Source: a virus | Strand: one strand, 5' to 3' | DNA: 64,000 nt | Virus record (IMG/VR): IMGVR_UViG_3300044678_002717 | Coordinates: 1-64,000 of that record | Made by a program: the position numbers and the translations under genes | Shown here: one piece after another, positions 9,972-19,392 of the stretch | Numbering within the stretch: position 1 is the first letter of the stretch | Layout: each line of letters starts with the position of its first letter | The notes under the pieces: model-generated | Told to the model about the DNA's origin: nothing | The model's database searches: none | Seen by the model: the letters and a program-made list of their open reading frames with translations, nothing else

Positions 9972-10264
9972 TGGAACACATATTATTATCATTATTTATT
10001 GGTTTCTGCTCTGCTCAGATAACCAAAGTAGCTGATTTTTCTTTTAATGAAGGAAATATATTAGATTGGTATTATATATTTTTATTAAAATATATTCAAC
10101 CTATATCAAAAAAATTAGCTAAACCTCTTGGAACTTGTATTAAATGCTTTTCAGTATGGGTTTGTTTTTTAATTTTTTTAATATTTACTATATACCTTTC
10201 TATACCTTGGTATTATATATTTTTGTCGCAAGGTATAAGTGCATTTATTATTTACAGAGAGTAA
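9971..10264 (+). CDS. Small membrane protein with CxxC
   Basis: 97 residues with hydrophobic segments at about 1-15, 30-41, 60-78 and 80-95. A CIKC motif sits between segments (KPLGTCIKCFSVWVCF). The 'LG.C..C...W' pattern is seen in several small phage membrane proteins of unknown role. It is the last gene of the tail operon and overlaps the 3' end of the convergent metalloprotease-like gene by 13 nt. Confidence 0.5.
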   Translation: MEHILLSLFIGFCSAQITKVADFSFNEGNILDWYYIFLLKYIQPISKKLAKPLGTCIKCFSVWVCFLIFLIFTIYLSIPWYYIFLSQGISAFIIYRE

Positions 10265-10650
10265 ATATATCTAGCATTATATTTTTTAACATACATTTTA
10301 ATTAACCTACCTGCGATAGCATTGGCGGTATCTTCTATTATACCACCAATATCGGGTATGCTACCATGTATCTTTCCTTGTAAATCTTGTTTTTGATGAA
10401 CAAGTTCATGTGCAATAGTTCTAAGTATATCGGCTATTTGTCTTCCTTCATATATTGCATATACGCATTTATCTTTTGGATTATAACCACCTGTAGTTAT
10501 ATTCAAATGATTTTTTTTATTCATTAAAAAAATTTGAATATCATTTGTAATTTTAAGTTCTTTTTTACAGAACTTTAAAAACCTTCCCATGACTTTAAAT
10601 TTCTTAGGATTCAAATCATGAATTTTTTTTGAATAAGATATTTTAATCAT
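10252..10650 (-). CDS. Zinc metalloprotease-like (HELVH) protein
   Basis: 132 residues. HELVH at residues 81-85 is a classic HExxH zinc site, and a glutamate in IGGIIEDTANA (E106) could be the third ligand, as in gluzincin-type peptidases. MNKKNHLNITTGGYNPKDKC upstream resembles the beta-strand edge of such domains. It is much smaller than most peptidases, so it is a minimal domain whose substrate is unknown. A late box (TTACTATTTA; plus-strand 10659-10668) lies 8 nt upstream of the start, so it may act in virion assembly or entry. Confidence 0.6.
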   Translation of the reverse strand: MIKISYSKKIHDLNPKKFKVMGRFLKFCKKELKITNDIQIFLMNKKNHLNITTGGYNPKDKCVYAIYEGRQIADILRTIAHELVHQKQDLQGKIHGSIPDIGGIIEDTANAIAGRLIKMYVKKYNARYIYSL

Positions 10651-10670
10651 TTTTATTATAAATAGTAAAT

Positions 10671-10700
10671 AAAAAAAGGGTGGAATAAATCCACCCCTTT
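10671..10700 (-). terminator. Rho-independent terminator of capsid gene
   Basis: Read on the minus strand, GGGTGG and CCACCC pair around a 7-nt loop (10678-10696) and are followed by a T-run (10671-10677). It lies just after the capsid stop and overlaps the late promoter region of the next minus-strand gene. Confidence 0.7.
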
Positions 10701-10720
10701 AATTTTTATTCTAAGTTAGA

Positions 10721-12517
10721 TTAAGCAATTGTATCTAATAAGAATTCGCTTGGACCTACAGTTGGTAAGCCTTGAACTAATACTTTACCATAGAACCTGT
10801 TATTAACAACTTTCTTCGCATAACGAGTCATGATACCCATTACAGGTTTGAAGTCAGCAGGGTTAATGGTTTTAGGCATAAGCATCAACGGAACATATGG
10901 AGCGTAGATGTAACCTGCGTGGAAGATTGAATCTCCTTTGTGTCCTACAAGAACAACACCTGCCGGAGCATAAGCATCAACATATACTGTGTATCTGTTA
11001 GCTACATTACCAACTTTTTCAATACCTAAAGAGAACTTAGTTTCTTCAGCAGCAGCGTTAGAAGCGTGGAAATATTCAAGGTCATTGAAAAGAGCAGCGA
11101 TTTCAGGAGAACATACAACCCAATTAGCACCACCACGAAGAGTATACTTCATGATACGAGCAGAGATTTGGTTAATCTTGGTAATCAAATCTTGGTTGTA
11201 ATCCTTACGAGTAATACCAAGCGCACCTGTAGAAGTGTTTAATCTTCTGTCATATGCACTATAGTCAAAATATTCAACATGTGAAGCAGATTTACGAAGG
11301 TCACGAAGGATTTCACGGTCAATTTCACCTGATACTACTTCAGAAAGAAGAGCAGTTAATTCAGCCTCAACATCAATTGAGTGGAATGCGTTAACATCTT
11401 GCTGAAGTTCAGGAGTGAAGGTAGCACCTAACATTCTCTTTTCAACAGAAACGTCAATAAAGTCAAAAGTGAAAGTTACTTGAGGAATGTTAGCATCTTC
11501 TTCCATAGAAGAATATGTTCTATAATTACCTGTAAAAGCAACTAGACCTGTGGCAGCAGTAAGCGGAGAGGCGGTGGTATAAAATGCATTTGCATCAACA
11601 CCATAAACACCTATGTTAGATGGAGAATCAAATAAAAGTTCAAGTAAAACATAACTATTACGAGTTGTTACACCTGCTGAAGTAGTTCTACCAACTATTT
11701 GCTGACCATAAACTTGCATTGGCATTCTAAATGGAATAGACTGACCTGCTGTAATTTTATAAGTAGAGCCAAGAGGTGAATCTAAATCTCTATTAGCAGT
11801 AACTTTAAGACCCATTAAGAATGATTCAGTATCAATTGGCGCACCAATTGGACCTTGTAATTTACCTTGGTTAGTAATTGAAAAACCTGTTAATCTAACA
11901 AGAATTCTTTGAGTAATACCTGCTGCACCTGAAATAGCAGAACCTGAAATAATCTGAAGTGCAGTATTAGCGGTAACGATTGTACCTTTAGTTCTATCAA
12001 ACAAACCACCATCATCATCAAGATTACTTCCACTATTGTAGAAAGAATCATAAAGAGATGTAGTTTGGAACTGAGTACCTCCTGTTTTTATGTTAGAAGA
12101 ATTGTAAGCGTTAGCAGCATTACTGTAAACACCATCAAATGGAGTATGAGCAGCACCAACAGAGTTATTAGTTCTAACAGAAATTTTAGGGTTAATGAAA
12201 TACAAACGACCAATTGGCATGTTCATAGCCTGAACTGATACGATTTCATTTGCAAGCAATTTTTGGAAAACACGTCTGATGATTGGAAACGCAACTGTCT
12301 CAAAAGAACCTGAAGATGTAGCATCTGTAGATTCGTTAATGAGATAAGAAGCTTGGTTCTCATACAATTGTGCAATGTTTTCTGCCATGTGACCTTCAAG
12401 GCCATCAAGCAATCCGAATTGATTCCACTTTTCGGTAATCAATTCACGTTGTTCACGAAGTTGCTTATACTCCTGACCAACTTTTCCTGAATTTAGGATT
12501 TCGGTAATTCCGTACAT
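10721..12517 (-). CDS. Major capsid protein, gp23-like, with cleavable propeptide
   Basis: 598 residues. The N-terminal 62 residues are helical (KQLREQRELITEKWNQFG, MAENIAQLYENQ) and end in SYLINE before STDATSSG. A leucine/isoleucine-X-glutamate site at about residue 62 matches the T4 prohead-protease specificity and the length of the gp23 propeptide (65). The rest has HK97-fold-like features: QELTALLSEVVSGEID in the spine-helix region, GGANWVVCSPEIAALFNDLE, and a C-terminal GYIYAPYVPLMLMPKTINPA followed by MTRYAKK typical of gp23. Codon use has more G+C than neighbouring genes, consistent with high expression. A TTACTATTTA late box precedes the start. Confidence 0.9.
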   Translation of the reverse strand: MYGITEILNSGKVGQEYKQLREQRELITEKWNQFGLLDGLEGHMAENIAQLYENQASYLINESTDATSSGSFETVAFPIIRRVFQKLLANEIVSVQAMNMPIGRLYFINPKISVRTNNSVGAAHTPFDGVYSNAANAYNSSNIKTGGTQFQTTSLYDSFYNSGSNLDDDGGLFDRTKGTIVTANTALQIISGSAISGAAGITQRILVRLTGFSITNQGKLQGPIGAPIDTESFLMGLKVTANRDLDSPLGSTYKITAGQSIPFRMPMQVYGQQIVGRTTSAGVTTRNSYVLLELLFDSPSNIGVYGVDANAFYTTASPLTAATGLVAFTGNYRTYSSMEEDANIPQVTFTFDFIDVSVEKRMLGATFTPELQQDVNAFHSIDVEAELTALLSEVVSGEIDREILRDLRKSASHVEYFDYSAYDRRLNTSTGALGITRKDYNQDLITKINQISARIMKYTLRGGANWVVCSPEIAALFNDLEYFHASNAAAEETKFSLGIEKVGNVANRYTVYVDAYAPAGVVLVGHKGDSIFHAGYIYAPYVPLMLMPKTINPADFKPVMGIMTRYAKKVVNNRFYGKVLVQGLPTVGPSEFLLDTIA

Positions 12518-12570
12518 AATTTTTTAAGTTTTTTAATTTAATTTAAATAGTAAGATTTTTTCTGTTTTTA

Positions 12571-14217
12571 TTATTTCTTACCAAAATTATAGTTAAGTAA
12601 TTGTTTAAACCTATTAGATTCATCATTTTCATTGATTAAGTTCTTTTCTCTAACAATTGCATTGTCAGTTCTATGAACTTTACCAACTTTGTTTTGTACT
12701 GATTCATTTAACATTGAACCATCTTTAACTATTTGCCTTTTTGCAAACTCATTTGTTAATGAGATATAGGTTTCTTTAATTTGTTCTTTAGTTTGTGCAT
12801 TTGCAAAACGATAAACAATTTCAGTTTTTTCGTTTTCTCTTAAAGGATTCTCAAGTAAAAACTTATTTACAAATCCTGCCTTTAATGCACTAATTGTTAC
12901 ATCGTATACTTTATTTTCAAGTAATTTAATTTTATTTACAAAACCTTCTTGAAGTTTTGCATTTTGTTTTTCAAGTTCTTTAACTTTTTCGTGAAGAGTA
13001 GACATTTCTTTCATTTGGTATTCACCTTCTTCTAAACCTCTAACTCTTTTAGGCATTGCTTTTTGATTTTGTAAAGAAATTTCAGTTGACATACTCTCTT
13101 CCACTTGGTCTTCATCTTTTTCAGAATAAAGCATTTCATCAATTACAGCATCTTCTTCCATGTATTTTGATTCTTCAACACCATCATCTTCAAGTATTGA
13201 TTCCATTTCCATCAATTCCTCCATTGTCATTTCGCTAAATGCTTCTTCAAGTTCATCAGTATGATAGTTATGTATATCACCTTTAAAATGTCTGTGTTTT
13301 TCTTGAGTACGATAAGCAGCACCTTGTTCACTAGAAGGTACTTCTTCATCTAAATCCATTTCAGAAAGCATTTCGTTAATTTCTTCATCGGTTAATTGAT
13401 AACCTTCTTCAGGTATATCAATTTCATACATGATTTCTTCATCTATTTCTTCATCACCATAATCATCACCACCTTTACGGACATCAGCATATGGTTCATA
13501 TTCTTTTTTAGGTTCATCAAAATATTGTTTTTCACGACTAGTTGGTTTATATTCTTTAGAACCTTTCATTCTCTGTGCAAATTCGTTATCAAATTTTTTT
13601 AATATCGGATTTTCTTCATCTTCAGGATAATTTTCTTCCATATAATCCTCTTCATAGTAATCTTCTTCCATATTATAATCTTCTTTAACAACAAATGAAT
13701 CTGACTCATCCATATTATAATATGCTTCAACTAATTTATTAAAACTAACATCTCTTAAATCTTTAAGAACTTCTTTTTTATTATTTTTCATATTTTTTGT
13801 ATTTCTAAATTTTGATTCTGCTATAACTTTTTCATCAACTTTTACTGACATGAAATCTTTTTCATCACCTTCTTCATCATCGAAGGTAATGTCTTCATCA
13901 TCTTCTTCCTCTTTATCTTCTTCATCACCTTCTTCCTCATCCTCATCATCTTCTTCCTCATCATCTTTAGAAGGTTCTTCTAAATCTTCACCTTCATCAT
14001 CATCTTCTTTTTTATCAGATGGTTTTTCTTCTTTGTCATCAGTTTTTTCTTCTTCAGCACCTTCTGAAATTAATTTTTCAAATAATGCAGCAGATTTTTT
14101 TTCAAGTAAGTCAGCACTTTCATTAATCAATTGCTCTTTGGCAAGTTCCAAAGATTCATTTTTAATATTTTCTAGTTCTTGCAAACTATCTTGTAATAAA
14201 GATTTTTTATTTTCCAT
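12571..14217 (-). CDS. Acidic prohead core/scaffold protein
   Basis: 548 residues, extremely acidic. Residues about 55-125 are almost entirely D, E and K, and later segments repeat EEDYYEEDYMEENY-type runs. The N-terminus is a helix with (L/I)XE sites (EQLINE, EKLISE) that the prohead protease could cut. It lies between the capsid and protease genes, the usual position of T4-like core proteins. Residues about 395-440 form a coiled coil (MKEMSTLHEKVKELEKQNAK). A scaffold that is degraded on maturation is the best reading. The late box upstream is of the ACTAATTA variant. Confidence 0.75.
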   Translation of the reverse strand: MENKKSLLQDSLQELENIKNESLELAKEQLINESADLLEKKSAALFEKLISEGAEEEKTDDKEEKPSDKKEDDDEGEDLEEPSKDDEEEDDEDEEEGDEEDKEEEDDEDITFDDEEGDEKDFMSVKVDEKVIAESKFRNTKNMKNNKKEVLKDLRDVSFNKLVEAYYNMDESDSFVVKEDYNMEEDYYEEDYMEENYPEDEENPILKKFDNEFAQRMKGSKEYKPTSREKQYFDEPKKEYEPYADVRKGGDDYGDEEIDEEIMYEIDIPEEGYQLTDEEINEMLSEMDLDEEVPSSEQGAAYRTQEKHRHFKGDIHNYHTDELEEAFSEMTMEELMEMESILEDDGVEESKYMEEDAVIDEMLYSEKDEDQVEESMSTEISLQNQKAMPKRVRGLEEGEYQMKEMSTLHEKVKELEKQNAKLQEGFVNKIKLLENKVYDVTISALKAGFVNKFLLENPLRENEKTEIVYRFANAQTKEQIKETYISLTNEFAKRQIVKDGSMLNESVQNKVGKVHRTDNAIVREKNLINENDESNRFKQLLNYNFGKK

Positions 14218-14252
14218 TTTATTTTATTATCTATATTTAATTAGTAAAAAAA

Positions 14253-14954
14253 TTAACCACCAATTATTTTTCTTATTGAATCATCATATTTTTTTACATT
14301 ATTGTTTATTTCTTCAACAGATTCTCTTAATGGTTCATCTTTTGTTTCTAAAAATAAATAAGCATTAGGTGTTGATGGTGTAGCAACAAGGTCAAAACAA
14401 ATTAATTCAAAATCATCTTGAACAATATTTTTTCCACCTACTTTTTTAACACTACCTAATCCTCTTGAAGAAATACCAAGTTTAAGATTTCTTTGTAAAT
14501 ACAATGCAATTTTATCACCGATTGTCCAACCAAGACCTTCTCTTAAAAATGAATCACTAACGATAATATCAAGAGTTCCATAAACTGCATTACCTGACCA
14601 CCAAGTTTTTGCAATTCTATGTGATATATTTTGTAAAGAAATTGTAACTGATTCGGGATGGTCTGCTTCATTAAGTGCTGCATTGTCGTTAATTAATTTT
14701 TGATATTCTTCTATTTGTCTTTCAAGAATTAGTCTTGGATAAACTCTACCGTTTCTATTTAAAACATCAGCCTCTTGAAGTTTACAATCAATATAGAAAT
14801 GACCATCAAAATCATCTTTTTTTGCTCTGATATTTAAATCTTCAAAAACTTTTTTATTATGGATTGTTAAATCATTACTAATGATACCTGCATCAGTTTC
14901 TACTAATAAACCATATCCTTCCTGCCCTTCTTTTAGTAGTTGTATATTAGTCAT
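14253..14954 (-). CDS. Prohead core protease, gp21-like (peptidase family U9)
   Basis: 233 residues, close to T4 gp21 (212). Family pattern visible: LNRNGRVYP (64-73), ALNEADHPES with the likely catalytic His99, ISHRIAKTWW (110-119), GDKIALYLQRNLKLGISSRG with the likely nucleophile Ser162 or Ser163, and LVATPSTPNAYL (189-200). It should cleave head proteins after (L/I)XE. Its start overlaps the stop of the upstream gene (TAATG). It is the probable processing enzyme for the recurrent N-terminal peptide found on several proteins in this window. Confidence 0.88.
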   Translation of the reverse strand: MTNIQLLKEGQEGYGLLVETDAGIISNDLTIHNKKVFEDLNIRAKKDDFDGHFYIDCKLQEADVLNRNGRVYPRLILERQIEEYQKLINDNAALNEADHPESVTISLQNISHRIAKTWWSGNAVYGTLDIIVSDSFLREGLGWTIGDKIALYLQRNLKLGISSRGLGSVKKVGGKNIVQDDFELICFDLVATPSTPNAYLFLETKDEPLRESVEEINNNVKKYDDSIRKIIGG

Positions 14955-15718
14955 TAATTATTTGAATTTAAATTTTTGATTTCAAAAAGTTTTGAAAAAT
15001 TATTTATAGCTGTTTCAGAATTGTATTCTAAAGTATCAATAAAATTAAATGTTTCAGTTAGAACTTCTGAACTAATATTATCTTTTTCTTTTAATAAAAA
15101 ATTTTTTGTTGATTTTTTATAATTTTCAAAAATAACTTTCTTATTTTTTTCATCACCTTTTATAAAAGTTGAAATTATTTCCATTTCATCTTGCTCAAGA
15201 TTTGAAAACTTTTCCTCTAATTTCTTTTTTGCTAAATTAAAAACATGACTAATTTTAAAATTATTATCAGATTTTTTTAATTGAGTTTCATCTTTTTTAG
15301 TTAAAGACTCAATTAAAAAATTTACTGATTCATGTAATTTATTAACATTAGTGATTTTTTTAAATACACTTTCGTTAATAACATTTTCAATATTTTTATT
15401 TAAATTAATTTTATCTTCTGATAATTCTATTTCTTTTAAATCAAACTTTTTAAGTTTTTTATTTTCTTTTAGTAAAACATCTTTGTCAATTTTGGATAAA
15501 GCTGAAATATTAGCTTCAATAAATCTTAATGATTCGTTATAATCTAAATTATGTTTTTTTAAATTCTCATAAATTGTGTATTCTAACATTAGAACAGGAG
15601 ATGATTTAATTGTTTTTAAAAACTCTTCATATAGTTTTTTATACTTGCTAGTATTTTCAATTAAATCTTGAGAATAAGCTTTATTTAATTTTGACTTGAC
15701 ATTACCAAAATTTACCAT
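14954..15718 (-). CDS. Hypothetical head-module protein (254 aa)
   Basis: 254 residues, lysine- and glutamate-rich and predicted to be mostly helical (ALSKIDKDVLLKENKKLKKF, KKLEEKFSNLEQDEMEIIS). It contains several (L/I)xE sites, so it may be a core component digested during maturation. It sits between portal and protease, overlaps the protease start, and has a TTTTACTATTTA late box. No family recognised. Confidence 0.6.
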   Translation of the reverse strand: MVNFGNVKSKLNKAYSQDLIENTSKYKKLYEEFLKTIKSSPVLMLEYTIYENLKKHNLDYNESLRFIEANISALSKIDKDVLLKENKKLKKFDLKEIELSEDKINLNKNIENVINESVFKKITNVNKLHESVNFLIESLTKKDETQLKKSDNNFKISHVFNLAKKKLEEKFSNLEQDEMEIISTFIKGDEKNKKVIFENYKKSTKNFLLKEKDNISSEVLTETFNFIDTLEYNSETAINNFSKLFEIKNLNSNN

Positions 15719-15752
15719 TTTTTTTAGTGTTTAATATAAATAGTAAAAATTA

Positions 15753-17558
15753 TTATTCTTTTATTAAAGTAGTTAATTCATTGGTCTTTTTAAATATTTC
15801 TTCACTTAAAAATCCTGCACCGCCACTTGCACCGCCACTTGCACCGCCACCTGCACCGCCACCTGCTTCAGGTCCACCGCCCATAGGAGGTGCGCCACCA
15901 CCCATTTCAGGCCCACCACCCATTGGAGGACCACCTAAAGGACCACCAAGACTATTATCAATTTGTTGTTGTTCACCACCTTGAGGTTGTGTTTCAACAT
16001 TAAATCCTGCATTTTTATACTTAATCATCTTATCCATTAGACCTGAAGATTTAAGTAACATACCTGCTCCTTTAACTTCTTCACCAATCTTAGATTCAAG
16101 CATTTGTTCTTGTAAGTCATTAATAATATCTTCTTCAGACATATGGAAGAATTTCTTTCTTGCCATCATTTCTGACATTGGTTTTAATCCTGTATTTTGA
16201 TTTGGTGTTGTAGCAGCCTGATATACTTCTAATTTAGATTTCCAAATTTCAAGTTGCAACAAATCTGATGCTGTTGATGGATTATTAAGTGATAATTTAA
16301 AATCATCAATATATGATTCATAATCACCACCAAGTAAACCTAAATGAATAATTGCAATTTTATTAAGTTCAGCAATCAATGCTTGTTGGATACGATTTAC
16401 TTTTCTTGCAAAACGAATATCAAGCATTGATAAGTTTTTACCTTCTCCTGATGCTTGGTCAGAAGAAAATCCAAGTAATGTTTTATGAATACCTAATCCT
16501 GTAAATAAATTATCACGAAGATAATTAATATCAGAAATTGCTTCAAGATTAGCTGCTCCCGGAAGTGTATCAACAAATTGTCCTGATGTATTACCTCTAT
16601 CAGCAATAAATATATCTTCATCCATTGATGCAATATTATATTTAAAGTTAATATCACCTGTTTTAGGGTCAACTAATTTCTTTTTCTTTACATTATTAGC
16701 AAATGCTTCAAGAATTTGTGGTACATCTTCAGGTGGAACATTACCAACAGGAACTTTATAAATTCTTCTTTCTGCTGCTCTTGTGATACGATAGACCATC
16801 ATCGCATCTTCCATCATAAAGAGTTGTTTATATGTTCTTCTTACTTTTTCATACACACTACAACCATATGGAAGTCTATCACCTACACCTAGCAATCTAA
16901 AATGAGCAATTTGATAATCCATATATTCTTCTTCACCACCTGAATTTGGGTCTTTATATTTGAAGAATGCTCTGAATCTATTTTTAGTATCATACTTTTC
17001 ATTTCTTTCAACAAACTGTGATGCAAGTTGTCTAAAATCTACAATACCATTTTCTTTTGATAATTCAAGAAATACAAAGTTATCACCAAATTGACACATA
17101 TTTCTACACCATTGAAATAAATGTGTATTAACATCCATAACTTTATAAAAAAATCTTTCAAGTTCTTTTTTAACCTTATCAGAAGAACAATAAATATTTA
17201 GAATTTGTCCATTATCACTTTTAGTTGTAGTTGCTTCTTCAGACAATAAATCTAAAGCTGCTCCTAAAATTGGATAACCATCCATTGATAGATAATCATA
17301 GTAGAGCATCATTCTACTAGATTCATACATCAACTTGCGTTGGTCATTACCTTTATCAATTTTAGTGCTTTGGGTTCTATAAAACTTTATAGCACCATCT
17401 TCTACTGCTGTTTTAATAGCATCATCTTGCGAGGCTGCTGTAATAAATTCTTTTTCTATTGGTGCTTCAAGTCTACCTTGTGTACTATCTAAAGCATCAG
17501 TTGCTCTTCTAAAGAAAGTATTAATATTTGAAAATAGACCTTTATTATCTTCTGCCAT
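15753..17558 (-). CDS. Portal protein, gp20-like
   Basis: 601 residues. T4-type portal features: YDYLSMDGYPILGAALDLLS (about residues 91-110), NMCQFGDNFVFLEL (about 155-168), YKQLFMMEDAMMVYRITRAA followed by ERRIYKVPVGNVPPED (about 249-284), and KNLSMLDIRFARKVNRIQQA. The portal forms the dodecameric ring at the packaging vertex and docks the terminase encoded just upstream. The last 75 residues are unusual: a G/P/M/A-rich repeat (LGGPPMGGGPEMGGG and similar) followed by a short helix. A late-type box (CTATTTA) precedes the gene. Confidence 0.88.
   Translation of the reverse strand: MAEDNKGLFSNINTFFRRATDALDSTQGRLEAPIEKEFITAASQDDAIKTAVEDGAIKFYRTQSTKIDKGNDQRKLMYESSRMMLYYDYLSMDGYPILGAALDLLSEEATTTKSDNGQILNIYCSSDKVKKELERFFYKVMDVNTHLFQWCRNMCQFGDNFVFLELSKENGIVDFRQLASQFVERNEKYDTKNRFRAFFKYKDPNSGGEEEYMDYQIAHFRLLGVGDRLPYGCSVYEKVRRTYKQLFMMEDAMMVYRITRAAERRIYKVPVGNVPPEDVPQILEAFANNVKKKKLVDPKTGDINFKYNIASMDEDIFIADRGNTSGQFVDTLPGAANLEAISDINYLRDNLFTGLGIHKTLLGFSSDQASGEGKNLSMLDIRFARKVNRIQQALIAELNKIAIIHLGLLGGDYESYIDDFKLSLNNPSTASDLLQLEIWKSKLEVYQAATTPNQNTGLKPMSEMMARKKFFHMSEEDIINDLQEQMLESKIGEEVKGAGMLLKSSGLMDKMIKYKNAGFNVETQPQGGEQQQIDNSLGGPLGGPPMGGGPEMGGGAPPMGGGPEAGGGAGGGASGGASGGAGFLSEEIFKKTNELTTLIKE
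15816..15945. repeat. GC-rich degenerate repeat in the portal 3' end
   Basis: Tandem degenerate units of the type GCACCGCCAC[CT]T and CCACCACCCAT encode the Gly/Pro/Met/Ala-rich portal tail. Base composition contrasts sharply with the surrounding AT-rich DNA. Length variation by replication slippage is expected. Confidence 0.6.
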
Positions 17559-17598
17559 AATTAATAAAATACGTTTTTCTTAAATAGATACAAATATT

Positions 17599-19377
17599 TT
17601 ATCTGACAAATATGTAAGGATTATTATTTATCTTTGGTGTTTGACGTTCAGGTATTTCAATACTATTACCATTTGTATACCAATCCTTTCCTTTTAGCAT
17701 ATCGTTCTTTCTTTCATAATTTGCGTCTTGACCATCTTGACTTAACATCTTCTTTTGGAATTCAGTATTTGCATCAGTAAATTCATCACCCTTTCTAATT
17801 ATTGCTGATTTTGCATAATTTAAATAAATATTAAATTCATTTCCAATAGTTTTTGAAAACATATAAACTGCAAACAACATACCTGTTGCAATCAATAAGT
17901 CATCATGCGCTGAACGCATATGGTCATATCTATTTGTACTATCATTAAATACAAATGTTTTAATTTCACTCAGTAATCTAATTGAATGAATTAATGCTTC
18001 ACCTTCTCTTAATCTTCTTTCAAATTCTCTAATTACATAATCACGAATTGCACCGCTTTTCATTGTAAATCCCGGTTGTAATTCACCTCTTTGTAAATTC
18101 TTTAACTGAATTTTTACATCATTTTGTCTTGGTCTATCGTAATGTATTTTTTTATATTTTTTATTAACCAAATATCTAATAACTGATATACCCCAACCTC
18201 CTGTAACATCAATAATTACATAAGCATTATTATATTTTTCTCCATATTGCAAACATAATTCACCCATTACTTCAAGCGGAACTCTTGATTGATATTCAGC
18301 TACTTGAACAAGTAACATATTTGCCATATCATTTTTAAATATTTGAATAGTAGAATAGTCACCATCACCACTACCTTTTGCAACGTCACAAGCTAAATAA
18401 TAATCATAACCAAATATTGGGTCTTCCCATATCCAAAAATGATTATCATATTCAGTTCTAATTGGTTCTTTACAAGTTTTTTCAATCCTCATAATGGTTT
18501 CCTCATCAACAAGGTTACCACCTGAACCTAAGAACTTATTTTCTAACTCTTGTGCAATCTTTCTTGGGTCATTATTGAATGTTTGACACATATCTCTAAA
18601 CCAAGAAGATGATGGTCTATAACCACCAACTCTTAATTGCATATATTTTTCAGGGTCTTTTTCCTCAATAAATTCATCACCTCTAATCCAAATTAAATCT
18701 TCATTATAACGAGGGTCTTCAAACCAATTGATTTCAACAACTTTAAAGTTATTTTTTCCTGTTCTTGCACCTTCATAACGAGCATAATATGTTGGGTCAA
18801 GACCTCTTGGTGTTGAGTTTAATATAATCTGACCACCTGCTGACATTGTACCTGATGCAGAAGACATAAATTCTTCACCTTCTTCAAGGAAGGCTGCTTC
18901 ATCAATAAAAAGTATATCAGGTGTAAAACCACGAAGACCATCAGCAGATGCTGCGAAAGCTTGTAGTGTAGCACCATTATTATAAATCTTAATTTCTTTT
19001 GTATCTGAATCGGTTGGTATTCTATTAAATATCTCTCTTGGTAAATTATTAATGATTGATGCTATTTGATAGAAGATACTTTCCTTTGCAAGTTTTAATT
19101 TGTTAGCTGCAACACCTACTTTAATATCTTTTCTAAAAACTAATGAATGTGCCAAATATAAACAAGTCACAGTTGTAATACCACCCTGACGATATTTTGC
19201 AACTAAAACTCTATTACTTGATTTATAAGTTTCTAATACTTGTATTTGTTGTGGTAATAATTGAAATGCCACAAACTGTTGTTTTTTCTTATCCCAAACT
19301 TTACAATATTTTTTTGCAAAGTACTCTATATCAATAGCGCACTTGGCATACTCCATCATCAATTCATTTTTGGTCAT
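17599..19377 (-). CDS. Terminase large subunit (packaging ATPase-nuclease)
   Basis: 592 residues, close to T4 gp17 (610). Adenine/Q-motif QLLPQQIQVL (39-48), Walker A-like KYRQGGITT (61-69), Walker B ILFIDEAAF (155-163), and coupling motif LNSTPRG (186-192). The RNase-H-like nuclease carries acidic residues in YYLACDVAKG (D331), VIIDVTGGWG (D390) and HDDLLIATG (D492/D493). It translocates and cuts concatemeric DNA at the portal. The gene lies directly upstream of the portal on the same strand. Start at ATG 19375-19377, after an ACTAATTA late-type box. Confidence 0.95.
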   Translation of the reverse strand: MTKNELMMEYAKCAIDIEYFAKKYCKVWDKKKQQFVAFQLLPQQIQVLETYKSSNRVLVAKYRQGGITTVTCLYLAHSLVFRKDIKVGVAANKLKLAKESIFYQIASIINNLPREIFNRIPTDSDTKEIKIYNNGATLQAFAASADGLRGFTPDILFIDEAAFLEEGEEFMSSASGTMSAGGQIILNSTPRGLDPTYYARYEGARTGKNNFKVVEINWFEDPRYNEDLIWIRGDEFIEEKDPEKYMQLRVGGYRPSSSWFRDMCQTFNNDPRKIAQELENKFLGSGGNLVDEETIMRIEKTCKEPIRTEYDNHFWIWEDPIFGYDYYLACDVAKGSGDGDYSTIQIFKNDMANMLLVQVAEYQSRVPLEVMGELCLQYGEKYNNAYVIIDVTGGWGISVIRYLVNKKYKKIHYDRPRQNDVKIQLKNLQRGELQPGFTMKSGAIRDYVIREFERRLREGEALIHSIRLLSEIKTFVFNDSTNRYDHMRSAHDDLLIATGMLFAVYMFSKTIGNEFNIYLNYAKSAIIRKGDEFTDANTEFQKKMLSQDGQDANYERKNDMLKGKDWYTNGNSIEIPERQTPKINNNPYIFVR

Positions 19378-19392
19378 GGGATTTTATTTTAA

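Noticed and set aside
13850-14368. Open frame on the plus strand, almost all serine
   Set aside because: It is the complement of the acidic scaffold gene's GAA/GAT/GAC-rich DNA; no promoter, and the minus-strand gene is clearly real.
15727-15984. Proline/alanine-rich plus-strand frame
   Set aside because: Antisense of the Gly-rich portal tail; repeats leave both strands open by chance.
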